Shown here: positions 51,489 to 63,907 of the stretch, in pieces | Position numbering within the stretch: the first letter of the stretch is position 1 | How the letters are laid out: every line of letters starts with the position of its first letter | Assembly: GCF_004193775.1 (NCBI RefSeq) | Contig: NC_041004.1 | Coordinates: forward strand, 1,729,579 to 1,793,578 | Length of the DNA stretch: 64,000 bases | Source of the DNA: Glycine soja | Lineage: Eukaryota > Streptophyta > Magnoliopsida > Fabales > Fabaceae | Direction: 5' to 3' | The notes under the pieces: model-generated | The model's database searches: none | Told to the model about the DNA's origin: nothing | The model's input: the letters and a program-made list of their open reading frames with translations, nothing else | Translations under genes and position numbers: made by a program

Positions 51489-52472
51489 ATGGCACTAATA
51501 ACTCAAGAAATTGGAGGGTATGGGATAACATCATCAACTTGTCCTTATTGGCAAATTAGGAGATGCAACAGAGATCCTTTCATGTTCTTGCATAGAACGG
51601 CACCGCCACCAACAAGTACGTGTAAATACTGGATGAATGGTAACTGCAAATTCGGTGATCAGTGTCGGAGTTTACATTCATGGTCAGATGTGGAGGCAAC
51701 TTTTGTTGGCATGCAGCATGTTTTTTTGGTATGTTTTTCCTTTTTTTGTTTTGCAATCACCAAATACTCAAGAGCAAAACAAATCTAGAGGTTTTAGGCC
51801 ATCAACATTACTTTTTTCTTTAAAGTCAAAAACAAAACAAAAAATTCCTCTTAATTTTTTATTTAGGTCTTTTGTTGGATTGGTCTTGGATGCAATGAGT
51901 TTGTTGCCGAGTTTATTCATTTTGCTAACATGCAAATACTTCCACAGGACGATAACCCAAGACCTACAAGATTGGTTTGGTGGACCCCACCTCCCAGAGG
52001 ATTCTTTAAACTCAACTGTGATGGGGCCTTCACTGTTTATGGAAATAAAGGAGCTGCAGGAGGAGTTCTGAGGGATTGGAAGGGTGAATTTATTCTTGGC
52101 TTTTCCGATGCCTTGATCGAGTGTTCTTCCGCGTTAGAGGCTGAATTATGGGCCATCAAGATTGGAATGCAAACAGTAGTGGCAAGGGGATACAGAAATT
52201 TAATTGTGGAGAGTGATTCTCTAAAAGCTATTCAGATCATTAATGCTCACAAGGGTGATTTTCTTCGATCTTCTATCCAACACATGACTCGGATGGTTGA
52301 CCGAATTTGTTGGAATCATGTATATAGAGAAACTAATTCGGTAGCAGATGGTTTTGCTAAACATGGGTTATCCTTGTCTCAAGACCAGAGCATCAGAGTT
52401 TTTGACTCTGCTCCTGATTTCATTGAGTCTCGTTTGTATGGAGATAGAATTGGAAAAATATACTGCAGATGA
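51489..52472 (+). CDS. CCCH zinc finger-RNase H fusion gene, copy D
   Basis: Exons 51489-51728 and 51867-52472. The predicted protein is identical to copies B and C. Confidence 0.7.
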
Positions 52473-52797
52473 TCGATTTTCCTCTTAATTTGATTGGGGT
52501 CTGTATTTTTTGTTGACCCTTTGGAACCATTTTTCTTTGATCAAGTATCTCTCTTTGTTATGTTAATATTGTTAAAAAAAACATTGTGGAATACAACAAT
52601 TGAGCAAGTGTGTGTCTGATTTTACCATGGGTTAGCATTGTTTCTTGTTTCATGTTCGGAAATATGTGTATAACACCTCCGGTCTAGATAAACTTCCTAA
52701 TTTTGAAGTTTTTTTTTTCTTTGTTAAACTTGATTTGAGGTCTGATCATTGGGGACCTTTTTTGATAATATTAATGACTGACTTGCTTTCTTATTCT

Positions 52798-52840
52798 GAC
52801 TATAGATATGTTTGGAATTTCACATTTATTCAAGGATTTG
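52798..52840 (+). pseudogene. Relic of transporter exon 3 start, unit D
   Basis: Same as 24355-24397. Confidence 0.6.
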
Positions 52841-55157
52841 TAATAATTAATTAATATAAATGTGTTTCTTCTGAATTAAAAAATAAAAATAAATTTTAAT
52901 GGAATTTAGGGTAAAAAATAATAGCCAATAGATTACCATTACAATAACTATAATTATAATAAATAATTGAGAATCGATTTAAATGTTTTGAATAAATAAA
53001 AAATTATATTATAGTTTAAATTTTTTATTATAAATTTAAAATATAATTTATATACTTAAAAATATTTATTTGTTATAAAAAATTAATTATAGTAAAATAA
53101 TCATTTTTCTTATAAAATATACTTAATACTAATTGAAATATTATACGTATAAATATCATGGAAGTCGCTAACCACAAAAGGAAACGATATTTTGATTATG
53201 TGTAGAAAGATAAAAAGATATGAAATTATTTTAAATTTTGTCTTTGCACTGTTAAACAAAAATTTTGTTACTTCAAGAATGCACATCTAGATACACAAAT
53301 TAATATTTTTTTAATTTATTATTGTTGTGTATTTCAAATGTAAAATAGATCCTAATTGTTATCAAGATTACACTCGAGATGGGAAATGATTATAAAATAT
53401 CACTTGCATGCATTGTCATGTTTACTAAGTTGATAGACCATTACAAGGTACTTGTCACATGCTCCTTGCTTGCCTAGCTACCTACTCTCTTAGTCACATT
53501 TTCCTTCCTCTTAGTAAGTTTTTTTATTCTTTTAGATAATAAAATGTGGAGATTAGCAATGGAAGTGTGTAATATATCTATTATGAGTGGTTTTGAGATG
53601 AATTCCGTCTAGAGAACAGATGATTTTCCACTCACAATTGTTGGAAAGGTTAGTTTCTATATGATTTTTGTTTTATTTTGTTTTATTCACATAATTCAAG
53701 ATGCTTGTCATTTTTTCTTAAGTGTCTCGTGTCCGCCAATTTCTTGAGTCACTATTGCTATCTTTACCTTCATGATTTCGAATGGATGACAAGAGAGAGA
53801 ATCAAACCCGCTCAATTCAACCCAATATTTATAGTAAAATAAAAGTAATTTCTACTTTATAGAATCTCATGTCTCAATTAAGAGGAGTCATGAAAAGAAC
53901 GAGTTCAAAATCTCGATCAATTCTTTTTTCAAATCCTGTCGACAGCTGCGCAAGCTCTTTGCGCGTGCCATAAATGGCCTACAAATAGGGAGAATCCTAG
54001 AACAAGATGAGAAGTAAAAAGTCCTGTGCAGAGAAGTAAACTCATTCGAGTGATGAAAACAGAGGAGGACTTTTGAAGGATCATCACACATAAAATTTTG
54101 AACCTTTTAGCGGAATAATCAGAAATCTTGGGCGAGAAATTTTATCTTCTATATAATTTCTGTTTTATTTTGTTCTCCTATTCTGCAACACAGTTTATTT
54201 TCTTGGAACAAGATATGGATATTCAAATGTCACGTGTTACATCTTCTTGAATTCGTTGGATCAGTAATGTTGATGTGATAGAATAATTTAAATTTTATTA
54301 TTCTTCTATATTCTATATATATTTATTGTACGTTCACAAAATTAAATCCAAATAAAATGTTAATTATTTCATCTTTTTATATTTTAATTAATTCTAGCAG
54401 GTTTAAAATCATAAAAATAATAATTATGAAATAAATATTAGGAGTTTTAAAAATGATCAGAAATCACGTTTTTAAATTTTAAAGGAAAGATAAAAAATAT
54501 TTTATCATGAACCAACAACAACAAAAATTAATAGGAATCAAAAATAAAATTCAATTATTTATCATCAACGGAAAATATATTTAAATATTTTTAAATTTTC
54601 ATAATTTTGATCTACTATTTGTGTGGTTAATATTAAGTATATTGTTAGAGCTGTCAAACCTGTTTTTATTAAGTATATTTTATAAGAAAAATGATTATTT
54701 TACTATAATTAAATTTATTATAACAAATAAATATTTTTAAGTATATAAATTATATTTTTTATTTTTTATAATAAAAAATTTAAATCTTGTCTTTACTCTA
54801 TTGAATAAAAAAAATGTTGCTTCAAGAACACGCATCTAGATACATAAATTAATATTTTTTTTAATTTATTATTGTTGTATATTTCAAATACAAAATAGAT
54901 CTTAATTGTTGTCAAAATTACATTGGAGACCTCCTTCCCAATATGTATCCCATTTGATGTCATAAATGGGTCCACTTCCCACATGCATACCATGATTATG
55001 GGAAATGATTATAAAATATCACTTTCTTGAATTATCATGTTTACTAAGTTGATAGACCATTACAAGGTACTTGTCACATGCTCCTTGCTTGCCTAGCTAC
55101 CTACTCTCTTAATCACATTTAATATTCTTATAGTATTAAATGAACTAAGAATGTTTA

Positions 55158-55443
55158 CGTTAGGTTGAAGATTATCAACCTATGATTCCTTACTACTCTC
55201 AGAACACAGAACCAAGATCTCACGAGAACCTAGAATGCAAAGGAAGAAGGGAAACTCACTCGTGGAACTCACACAAGGAAGAACAGTCCCAAGGGACTGA
55301 ATGTTATTAATTTGTTATGAATTAATTTGATTACGATAGGATACTACTATTTATACAAGTGAAAGCAATGAGACCCACTTAAACTCTAACAACCCTTTCT
55401 ATTTTTAACCCCTTACAGTTATTTTTATAAATTGATTATTACA
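55158..55443 (-). mobile_element. 3' LTR of Ty3/gypsy element, copy D
   Basis: Matches 26718-27003. The partner LTR is missing from this unit. Confidence 0.85.
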
Positions 55444-55528
55444 ATTTCCCCTCCATCTGAAAGCCTTGCCCCCAAGGCCCTCTCATCCACTGGCCTCATT
55501 AATAAAGAGGTCCAATCCACTTGAGGAA

Positions 55529-58209
55529 ACTATTGCTTCAGCTGTGCACCTCATGCCATGTAGCTTCTCCTGGTGTGGTATGTTGCCAATGTGTTAACAC
55601 TTCTGTGATCGGCCTGTTGCCTCTTTCTTTATTATTTTAGCTAAAATGTCAATTGGCATCAGCTCAAATTGATCATTGCTGTCAAAACTTGGCAGTGCTG
55701 TAGAAACTGGACAATCTCCATGATGTCTTTTCAGCAAGGAAATGTGGAATACATTATGTATGCGAGCTTGAGCTGGTAATTCTAGCTTGTGTGCCACCTT
55801 CCCCCACTCTCTCTACAGTTCTGTAAGGACCATAAAATCGTGCAGCTAATTTATGAAACGCTGAGTTAGGTATTGATTGTTGTTTAAATGGTTGTAACTT
55901 CAAATATACCCAATCTCCCACTACAAATTCTTTGTTTGTCCTATTCTTGTTAGCATACAACTGCATCCTCCCCTGTGCTTTCCTGAGATTCTTGTGCAAA
56001 ATTGTTGCAATTTCCTCTCGAGTCCTGATGGTGTAGTCTACTGCTTCAATCGTTGTATCACCTGCCATTAAGGGATTGTTGTTGATTGGTTTGTAACCAT
56101 ATAAAGCTTCAAACGGGGTCATTTTTGTTGCTGAATGAAAACTTAGTGTTGTACCAAGATTCGGCATAACTTAAGAATTCACTCCACTTAGAGGGCATCT
56201 CTCCTGTTGCACACCTGAGATATCCTTCTAATACTTTATTTAAAGCCTCTGACTGCCATCAGTTGTGGATGGAATGCAGTGGACTTTAGAAATTTGACTC
56301 CATGCAACTTGAAGAGTTTTGACCAGAATTTACTCATAAAAATTGAGTCCCTATCTGACACTATCTCACTGGGCCATCCATGCAACTTCACTATTGTATC
56401 AATGAACACCTGAGCAATCTTAGTAGCATTGATTGGATGCCGTAATGCTACAAAATGGGCATATTTGGTGTACCTATCAACTACCACCAGAATGATTGTC
56501 TTCCCATTAGATTTTGGCAAGCCCACAATAAAATCCATGGCTAAGCACTGCCAAGCTTGAGTAGGGACAAGAAGTGGTTGTAACAAACTAGCTGACTTAG
56601 TCAAAACAGGTTTATTCCTTTGGCAAACTGTACACTTGTGCACCCAATCCTTAACCTCTTTCTGCATCCTTTTCCAATAGAAAATTGCTTCAACCTCTTA
56701 TATGTATGTGATGCTTCTGAGTGACCACCAAGGACAGATTCATGGAAATAAGCAAGCAACTTGTTTCTCACCTCCTGTTGTTGCCCTACTACTATCCTTC
56801 CTTTCCTCTTCAACACCTCTCTTTGCCACTCATACTGCTTATAGGATTGTTGTAACAGTTGGATCTTATCAATTATTTTTTGTATTTTATTATCTTCATT
56901 GTAAGTGTCTTTCACTGTTTGCAGTAAATCTGATCCTATCTGGTAAATTGCAGCAACACTTCCTTCCGTACACTTCCTTGATAACACATCTGCAATTGTG
57001 TTCTCTCTGCCTTTCTTATATTCAATTGTGAATTGCAGCCCCATCAGTTTTTCTAAGCCCCAATTCTGCATCAAGGATGTTGGTGGCTGTTCCAAAGATG
57101 CTTTAAAGCCTTCTGATCTGTCTTGATGATAAAATGATTGTCGAGAAAATAGTGTTGCCACTTCCGCACTGCAAATAAAATAGCATAAAACTCCTTTTGA
57201 TAAGTGGATAACATCTGATATTTCTTCCCCATTGCCTTGCTTATATACGCGATAGGATGACCTCTTTGTATCAAAACTGCCCCTATACCTGAACCTGAAG
57301 CATCAGTTTCAATTATAAACTATTCTGCAAAATTAGGTAGACCTAGTACTGGAGCCCTTGTTAATGCCATCTTTAATGTAGTAAATGCTTCCTTAGCTGC
57401 TTCATTCCACTGAAAATGTTGCTTCCTTCTTAAAAAGTGTTGTCAGAGGTTGTGCCAGCTGACCATAATTCATGATAAACCTTCTATAATATCCCGATAG
57501 ACCCAAAAACCCTCTCAGCTGTTTGGTTGTTGTCTGTCTTGGCCACTTCTGGACTGCTTCTATCTTGTCTGCATCAAGAGCTACTCCTAACTTGGAAATT
57601 ACATGGCCCAAGTATTCAACTTGACGTTTAGCAAAGATACATTTTTCTCTGTTCATAACCAATGTGTTATCTCTTAAGAGTGTCAAGGCCAAGGAAAGAT
57701 GCTCCATGTGCTCACTCCAAGTTTTGAATAAATCAAAATATCATCAAAGAAGACTAAGATGAAATTCCTTAAATAAGGCCGAAAAACATCATTCATCAAA
57801 TTCTGGAAGGTAGTTGGTGCATTGGTTAATCCAAATGGAAGAACCACCCACTCACAGTGTCCACTATGAGTCCTAAATGCAATTTTAGGAATGTCAGGCT
57901 CCCACATTCGAATTTGAATATAACCACTCCTCAAATCCAACTTAGAAAATAAGTGGCACCTTCCAACTCATCCAACAAGTCCTCAATCAATGGAATAGGA
58001 AATTTATTTTTAATTGTGACTGAATTTAACTTCCTTTAGTCGATGCAAAGTCTCTACCCTCCATCCTTCTTCTTGATGAGCACCACTGGTGATGCAAATG
58101 CACTCCCACTCTCTCTGATAAATCCTGTTTGTAGCAGCTCTTGCACCATCTGTTCAATTTCTGTCTTTTGGCATGTGGATATCTGTACGATTTAGAAGAT
58201 AAAGGGGTA
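55529..58209 (-). pseudogene. Ty3/gypsy pol, truncated, copy D
   Basis: Carries integrase, RNase H and reverse transcriptase, and stops just upstream of the reverse transcriptase region. Besides the stops shared with C it has several one-base indels (for example near 55543, 55626, 56140, 56258, 56265, 56684, 57724 and 57950). These break integrase and reverse transcriptase into pieces and may be sequencing errors. Confidence 0.88.
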
Positions 58210-58781
58210 TAAGAGAAAAACAAATGATTTATAATTAAATTTTTGAAAGAAACAGATAAATTAAAATTATTAAAAAGGTTGGTGGATAAATTATAAAAAC
58301 AAGTTTTTTCATTAGAAGGAGATAAAATAAATAACTTATAAAATTATTTTTTAATTAATATTTCAAAATTAGATAGTGTTTATTTTCTATAAAGTTTAGT
58401 ATTAAAATTTTATTTATTTAAAATAAAAAATTAAAATTTTGGGTATAAAGACAATTGAATTGTCCAATCCAAGTAAAAACTTATACAAGATAAGATTTTA
58501 ACAAATGAAAAGAATTGAAATAAAAATAATTCAAATTGTACTTATTCCAAATTCGTTAAAATTTTGACTCTTCGAGTTTGCGTACAAAGTGAAATTTTAA
58601 AATTTCCCGCCAAAAACACCTTATAAAAACATACATGCATGGCTTGTTTTTCATCACAAAAGTTTCCGGTTTCCCTCTGACAGTCTCTCGTACTGCCTCT
58701 TGCATAGCAAGAAGTCTTTACCAGTCTTATAAATATAGGATTTGTGTTTGTTTTTCTCTCCTGAAATTGATTCGAATAATC

Positions 58782-59764
58782 ATGGCACTAATAACTCAAG
58801 AAATTGGAGGGTATGGGATAACATCATCAACTTGTCCTTATTGGCAAATTAGGAGATGCAACAGAGATCCTTTCATGTTCTTGCATAGAACGGCACCGCC
58901 ACCAACAAGTACGTGTAAATACTGGATGAATGGTAACTGCAAATTCGGTGATCAGTGTCGGAGTTTACATTCATGGTCAGATGTGGAGGCAACTTTTGTT
59001 GGCATGCAGCATGTTTTTTTGGTATGTTTTTCCTTTTTTTGTTTTGCAATCACCAAATACTCAAGAGCAAAACAAATCTAGAGGTTTTAGGCCATCAACA
59101 TTACTTTTTTCTTTAAAGTCAAAAACAAAACAAAAAATTCCTCTTAATTTTTTATTTAGGTCTTTTGTTGGATTGGTCTTGGATGCAATGAGTTTGTTGC
59201 CGAGTTTATTCATTTTGCTAACATGCAAATACTTCCACAGGACGATAACCCAAGACCTACAAGATTGGTTTGGTGGACCCCACCTCCCAGAGGATTCTTT
59301 AAATTCAACTGTGATGGGCCTTCACTGTTTATGGAAATAAAGGAGCTGCAGGAGGAGTTCTGAGGGATTGGAAGGGTGAATTTATTCTTGGCTTTTCCGA
59401 TGCCTTGATCGAGTGTTCTTCCGCGTTAGAGGCTGAATTATGGGCCATCAAGATTGGAATGCAAACAGTAGTGGCAAGGGGATACAGAAATTTAATTGTG
59501 GAGAGTGATTCTCTAAAAGCTATTCAGATCATTAATGCTCACAAGGGTGATTTTCTTCGATCTTCTATCCAACACATGACTCGGATGGTTGACCGAATTT
59601 GTTGGAATCATGTATATAGAGAAACTAATTCGGTAGCAGATGGTTTTGCTAAACATGGGTTATCCTTGTCTCAAGACCAGAGCATCAGAGTTTTTGACTC
59701 TGCTCCTGATTTCATTGAGTCTCGTTTGTATGGAGATAGAATTGGAAAAATATACTGCAGATGA
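58782..59764 (+). pseudogene. CCCH zinc finger-RNase H fusion gene, copy E, frameshifted
   Basis: Exons 58782-59021 and 59160-59764. The G-run near 59314-59317 has three Gs where the other copies have four. This shifts the frame just after the first catalytic Asp, and the RNase H part continues in another frame from 59405. A nearby C-to-T change gives Leu to Phe. The missing G may be an assembly error. Confidence 0.75.
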
Positions 59765-60088
59765 TCGATTTTCCTCTTAATTTGATTGGGGTCTGTATTT
59801 TTGTTGACCCTTTGGAACCATTTTTCTTTGATCAAGTATCTCTCTTTGTTATGTTAATATTGTTAAAAAAAACATTGTGGAATACAACAATTGAGCAAGT
59901 GTGTGTCTGATTTTACCATGGGTTAGCATTGTTTCTTGTTTCATGTTCGGAAATATGTGTATAACACCTCCGGTCTAGATAAACTTCCTAATTTTGAAGT
60001 TTTTTTTTTCTTTGTTAAACTTGATTTGAGGTCTGATCATTGGGGACCTTTTTTGATAATATTAATGACTGACTTGCTTTCTTATTCT

Positions 60089-60131
60089 GACTATAGATAT
60101 GTTTGGAATTTCACATTTATTCAAGGATTTG
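60089..60131 (+). pseudogene. Relic of transporter exon 3 start, unit E
   Basis: Same as 24355-24397. Confidence 0.6.
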
Positions 60132-62041
60132 TAATAATTAATTAATATAAATGTGTTTCTTCTGAATTAAAAAATAAAAATAAATTTTAATGGAATTTAG
60201 GGTAAAAAATAATAGCCAATAGATTACCATTACAATAACTATAATTATAATAAATAATTGAGAATCGATTTAAATGTTTTGAATAAATAAAAAATTATAT
60301 TATAGTTTAAATTTTTTATTATAAATTTAAAATATAATTTATATACTTAAAAATATTTATTTGTTATAAAAAATTAATTATAGTAAAATAATCATTTTTC
60401 TTATAAAATATACTTAATACTAATTGAAATATTATACGTATAAATATCATGGAAGTCGCTAACCACAAAAGGAAACGATATTTTGATTATGTGTAGAAAG
60501 ATAAAAAGATATGAAATTATTTTAAATTTTGTCTTTGCACTGTTAAACAAAAATTTTGTTACTTCAAGAATGCACATCTAGATACACAAATTAATATTTT
60601 TTTAATTTATTATTGTTGTGTATTTCAAATGTAAAATAGATCCTAATTGTTATCAAGATTACACTCGAGATGGGAAATGATTATAAAATATCACTTGCAT
60701 GCATTGTCATGTTTACTAAGTTGATAGACCATTACAAGGTACTTGTCACATGCTCCTTGCTTGCCTAGCTACCTACTCTCTTAGTCACATTTTCCTTCCT
60801 CTTAGTAAGTTTTTTTATTCTTTTAGATAATAAAATGTGGAGATTAGCAATGGAAGTGTGTAATATATCTATTATGAGTGGTTTTGAGATGAATTCCGTC
60901 TAGAGAACAGATGATTTTCCACTCACAATTGTTGGAAAGGTTAGTTTCTATATGATTTTTGTTTTATTTTGTTTTATTCACATAATTCAAGATGCTTGTC
61001 ATTTTTCTTAAGTGTCTCGTGTCCGCCAATTTCTTGAGTCACTATTGCTATCTTTACCTTCATGATTTCGAATGGATGACAAGAGAGAGAATCAAACCCG
61101 CTCAATTCAACCCAATATTTATAGTAAAATAAAAGTAATTTCTACTTTATAGAATCTCATGTCTCAATTAAGAGGAGTCATGAAAAGAACGAGTTCAAAA
61201 TCTCGATCAATTCTTTTTTCAAATCCTGTCGACAGCTGCGCAAGCTCTTTGCGCGTGCCATAAATGGCCTACAAATAGGGAGAATCCTAGAACAAGATGA
61301 GAAGTAAAAAGTCCTGTGCAGAGAAGTAAACTCATTCGAGTGATGAAAACAGAGGAGGACTTTTGAAGGATCATCACACATAAAATTTTGAACCTTTTAG
61401 CGGAATAATCAGAAATCTTGGGCGAGAAATTTTATCTTCTATATAATTTCTGTTTTATTTTGTTCTCCTATTCTGCAACACAGTTTATTTTCTTGGAACA
61501 AGATATGGATATTCAAATGTCACGTGTTACATCTTCTTGAATTCGTTGGATCAGTAATGTTGATGTGATAGAATAATTTAAATTTTATTATTCTTCTATA
61601 TTCTATATATATTTATTGTACGTTCACAAAATTAAATCCAAATAAAATGTTAATTATTTCATCTTTTTATATTTTAATTAATTCTAGCAGGTTTAAAATC
61701 ATAAAAATAATAATTATGAAATAAATATTAGGAGTTTTAAAAATGATCAGAAATCACGTTTTTAAATTTTAAAGGAAAGATAAAAAATATTTTATCATGA
61801 ACCAACAACAACAAAAATTAATAGGAATCAAAAATAAAATTCAATTATTTATCATCAACGGAAAATATATTTAAATATTTTTAAATTTTCATAATTTTGA
61901 TCTACTATTTGTGTGGTTAATATTAAGTATATTGTTAGAGCTGTCAAACCTGTTTTTATTAAGTATATTTTATAAGAAAAATGATTATTTTACTATAATT
62001 AAATTTATTATAACAAATAAATATTTTTAAGTATACAAATA

Positions 62042-62825
62042 AATACTAATTGAAATATTATACTTATAAATATCATGGAAGTTGCTAACCACAAAAGGAA
62101 ACGATATTTTGATTATTTGTAGAAAGATAAAAAGATATGAAATTATTTTAAATTTTGTCTTTGCACTGTTAAACAATAATTTTGTTACTTCAAGAATGCA
62201 CATCTAGATACACAAATTAATATTTTTTTAATTTATTATTGTTGTGTATTTCAAATGTAAAATAGATCCTAATTGTTATCAAGATTACACTCGAGATGGG
62301 AAATGATTATAAAATATCACTTGCATGCATTGTCATGTTTACTAAGTTGATAGACCATTACAAGGTACTTGTCACATGCTCCTTGCTTGCCTAGCTACCT
62401 ACTCTCTTAGTCACATTTTCCTTCCTCTTAGTAAGTTTATTCTTTTAGTTAATAAAATGTGGAGATTAGCAATGGAAGTGTGTAATATATCTATTATGAG
62501 TGGTTTTGAGATGAATTCCGTCTAGAGAACAGATGATTTTCCACTCACAATTGTTGGAAATGTTAGTTTCTATATGATTTTTGTTTTATTCACATAATTC
62601 AAGATGCTTGTCATCATTTTTTCTTAAGTGTCTCGTGTCCGCCAATTTCTTGAGTCATTATTGCTATCTTTACCTTCATGATTTCGAATGGATGACAAGA
62701 GAGAAAATCAAACCCGCTCAATTCAACCCAATATTTATAGTAAAATAAAAGTAATTTCTACTTCATAGAATCTCATGTCTCAATTAAGAGGAGTCATGGA
62801 AAGAATGAGTTCAAGATCTCAATCA
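62042..62825. repeat. Partial, more diverged unit F
   Basis: Equivalent to about 60418-61209 (AATACTAATTGAAATATTAT through GAGTCATG(A/G)AAAGAA). It has scattered substitutions and small indels that the other units do not share. It ends exactly where the CACTA terminus begins. Confidence 0.85.
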
Positions 62826-63180
62826 CACTACTACAAATATGACATTCTAAGTCGATTAAATAAGGTATTCTACGACGGTTTTGAAGCGTCGTAAAACGCA
62901 GCTTCATAAAATAACATTATACTTACAACGACGGTGTCTGAATCGTCTTAAAAACTTATATTTTCTAAGACGGTTAGTAAATAACCGTCTTAAAATGATC
63001 CCTTTTGGAAGGCAGTCTAGGCAACAACCCGTTTTAGTATGTCTTATTTTCTAAGACGGTTTTTCAAAAACCGTCTTAATATGTTGTGATCAACATGACA
63101 TTTAAGATGGTTCTTAAATAACCGTCTTAGAAAATAAGACATTCTAAGACTGTTATTTAAGAACCGTCATAGTATCTTTA
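62826..63180. mobile_element. Terminus of a CACTA-type DNA transposon with subterminal hairpins
   Basis: CACTACTACAAAT starts at 62826, directly after repeat F. It is followed by a cluster of AAGACGGTT/AACCGTCTT inverted motifs, the clearest being AAGACGGTTTTT...AAAAACCGTCTT (about 63053-63077). Others lie near 62871-62897, 62967-62993, 63103-63128 and 63146-63173. CACTA ends with arrayed subterminal motifs bound by transposase are typical of the En/Spm group. No transposase is in the window and the opposite end (ATTTGTAGTAGTG) was not seen, so the element probably continues past 64000. Confidence 0.75.
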
Positions 63181-63248
63181 ATTTTATTTAAATTTCTATT
63201 TGTTCAGCATATTTATTCTTGTTTCTCAGACATCAAAGATCAATTGCA

Positions 63249-63907
63249 TTACAATGAAAGCATAGTAATTGTTTTTTTTATAAAAAAAACAGTTATGATT
63301 CTATACCTTATATCTAGAGCTTTAATGAATCTACATACTTCAGTTGCTTTTATTAAGCCAAAATCAAAGACATCTGAGCCGGAGACATCAAGGATTTCCC
63401 AAGAAGTATCAGCTAATGCGATCAGGACATCATCATTCAGCAATTTTCTTCTTCTAGCAATAACTGCCACTGTTATATGTCAATAAGCATAACTAACTTC
63501 TTTATTTGTATTGTATTGTATTGTATGTATAAAGTACATGAGGCAAGATGAAGGATTCTTTTTTTGAGCAGAACACAAGTTTCAAGTTTCAACCACTTAA
63601 GAATACTAACCGGGTGCCTCAACAAAGGATATTTTTTCTTTAGCAAATAAAACGGGCAATCCTAGAGAAACCTTTGTTTCCCACACACCCACATTGAGAA
63701 CACTATAACTTTATAATTTCAATTGTTGACAAGTACGAGCATTAGGATAAATGACTTATTAAAGGATTTAGCCACCTACCTTTATATCAGCTGGCAAGTT
63801 GATAGCAATTTCACTCAAATCTGCAATAATATCCTCCAAATGTCTTTCAAGAACTCCAACACAAAGGCTGACTAAACTCAGAGGCTTTGTCTTCTTAGGT
63901 AATAATC
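63249..63907 (-). pseudogene. Truncated RNI-like/LRR gene fragment inside the CACTA element
   Basis: On the minus strand, 63907-63780 is an exon with a CTGTAG acceptor and a GTAGGT donor, encoding LSLVSLCVGVLERHLEDIIA and onward to LPADIK. The next exon (from 63469) encodes AVIARRRKLLNDDV, SWEILDVSGSDVFDFGL and KATEVCRFIKALD. These are typical of plant RAD7-like/RNI-superfamily leucine-rich-repeat proteins. After KALD the similarity stops abruptly. At the second acceptor the sequence CAG|TGGCAG joins out of frame by one base, as if an A had been lost from an ATG. Captured and decaying is the best reading. Identification is from memory of the family. Confidence 0.55.

Larger units (their letters stand above)
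49029..58209. repeat. Tandem composite unit D, truncated
   Basis: It is collinear with unit C up to about 58209. There it jumps from the retroelement pol region to the spacer after transporter exon 3. The gag, 5' LTR and transporter exons 5-7 are missing. Confidence 0.9.
58210..62037. repeat. Partial unit E
   Basis: Starts in the spacer after transporter exon 3 (equivalent to about 50920) and runs through the CCCH-RNase H gene. It ends inside the right arm of the inverted repeat (equivalent to about 54743). It lacks the transporter exons and the retroelement. Confidence 0.88.

Noticed and set aside
58026..58223. Open frame across the D/E junction
   Set aside because: Created by a frameshift in the retroelement and the chance join to AT-rich spacer.
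62826..63180. CRISPR-like array from repeated AAGACGGTT motifs
   Set aside because: The motifs are short, in both orientations, unevenly spaced and next to a CACTA end. They are transposon subterminal repeats in a plant genome.
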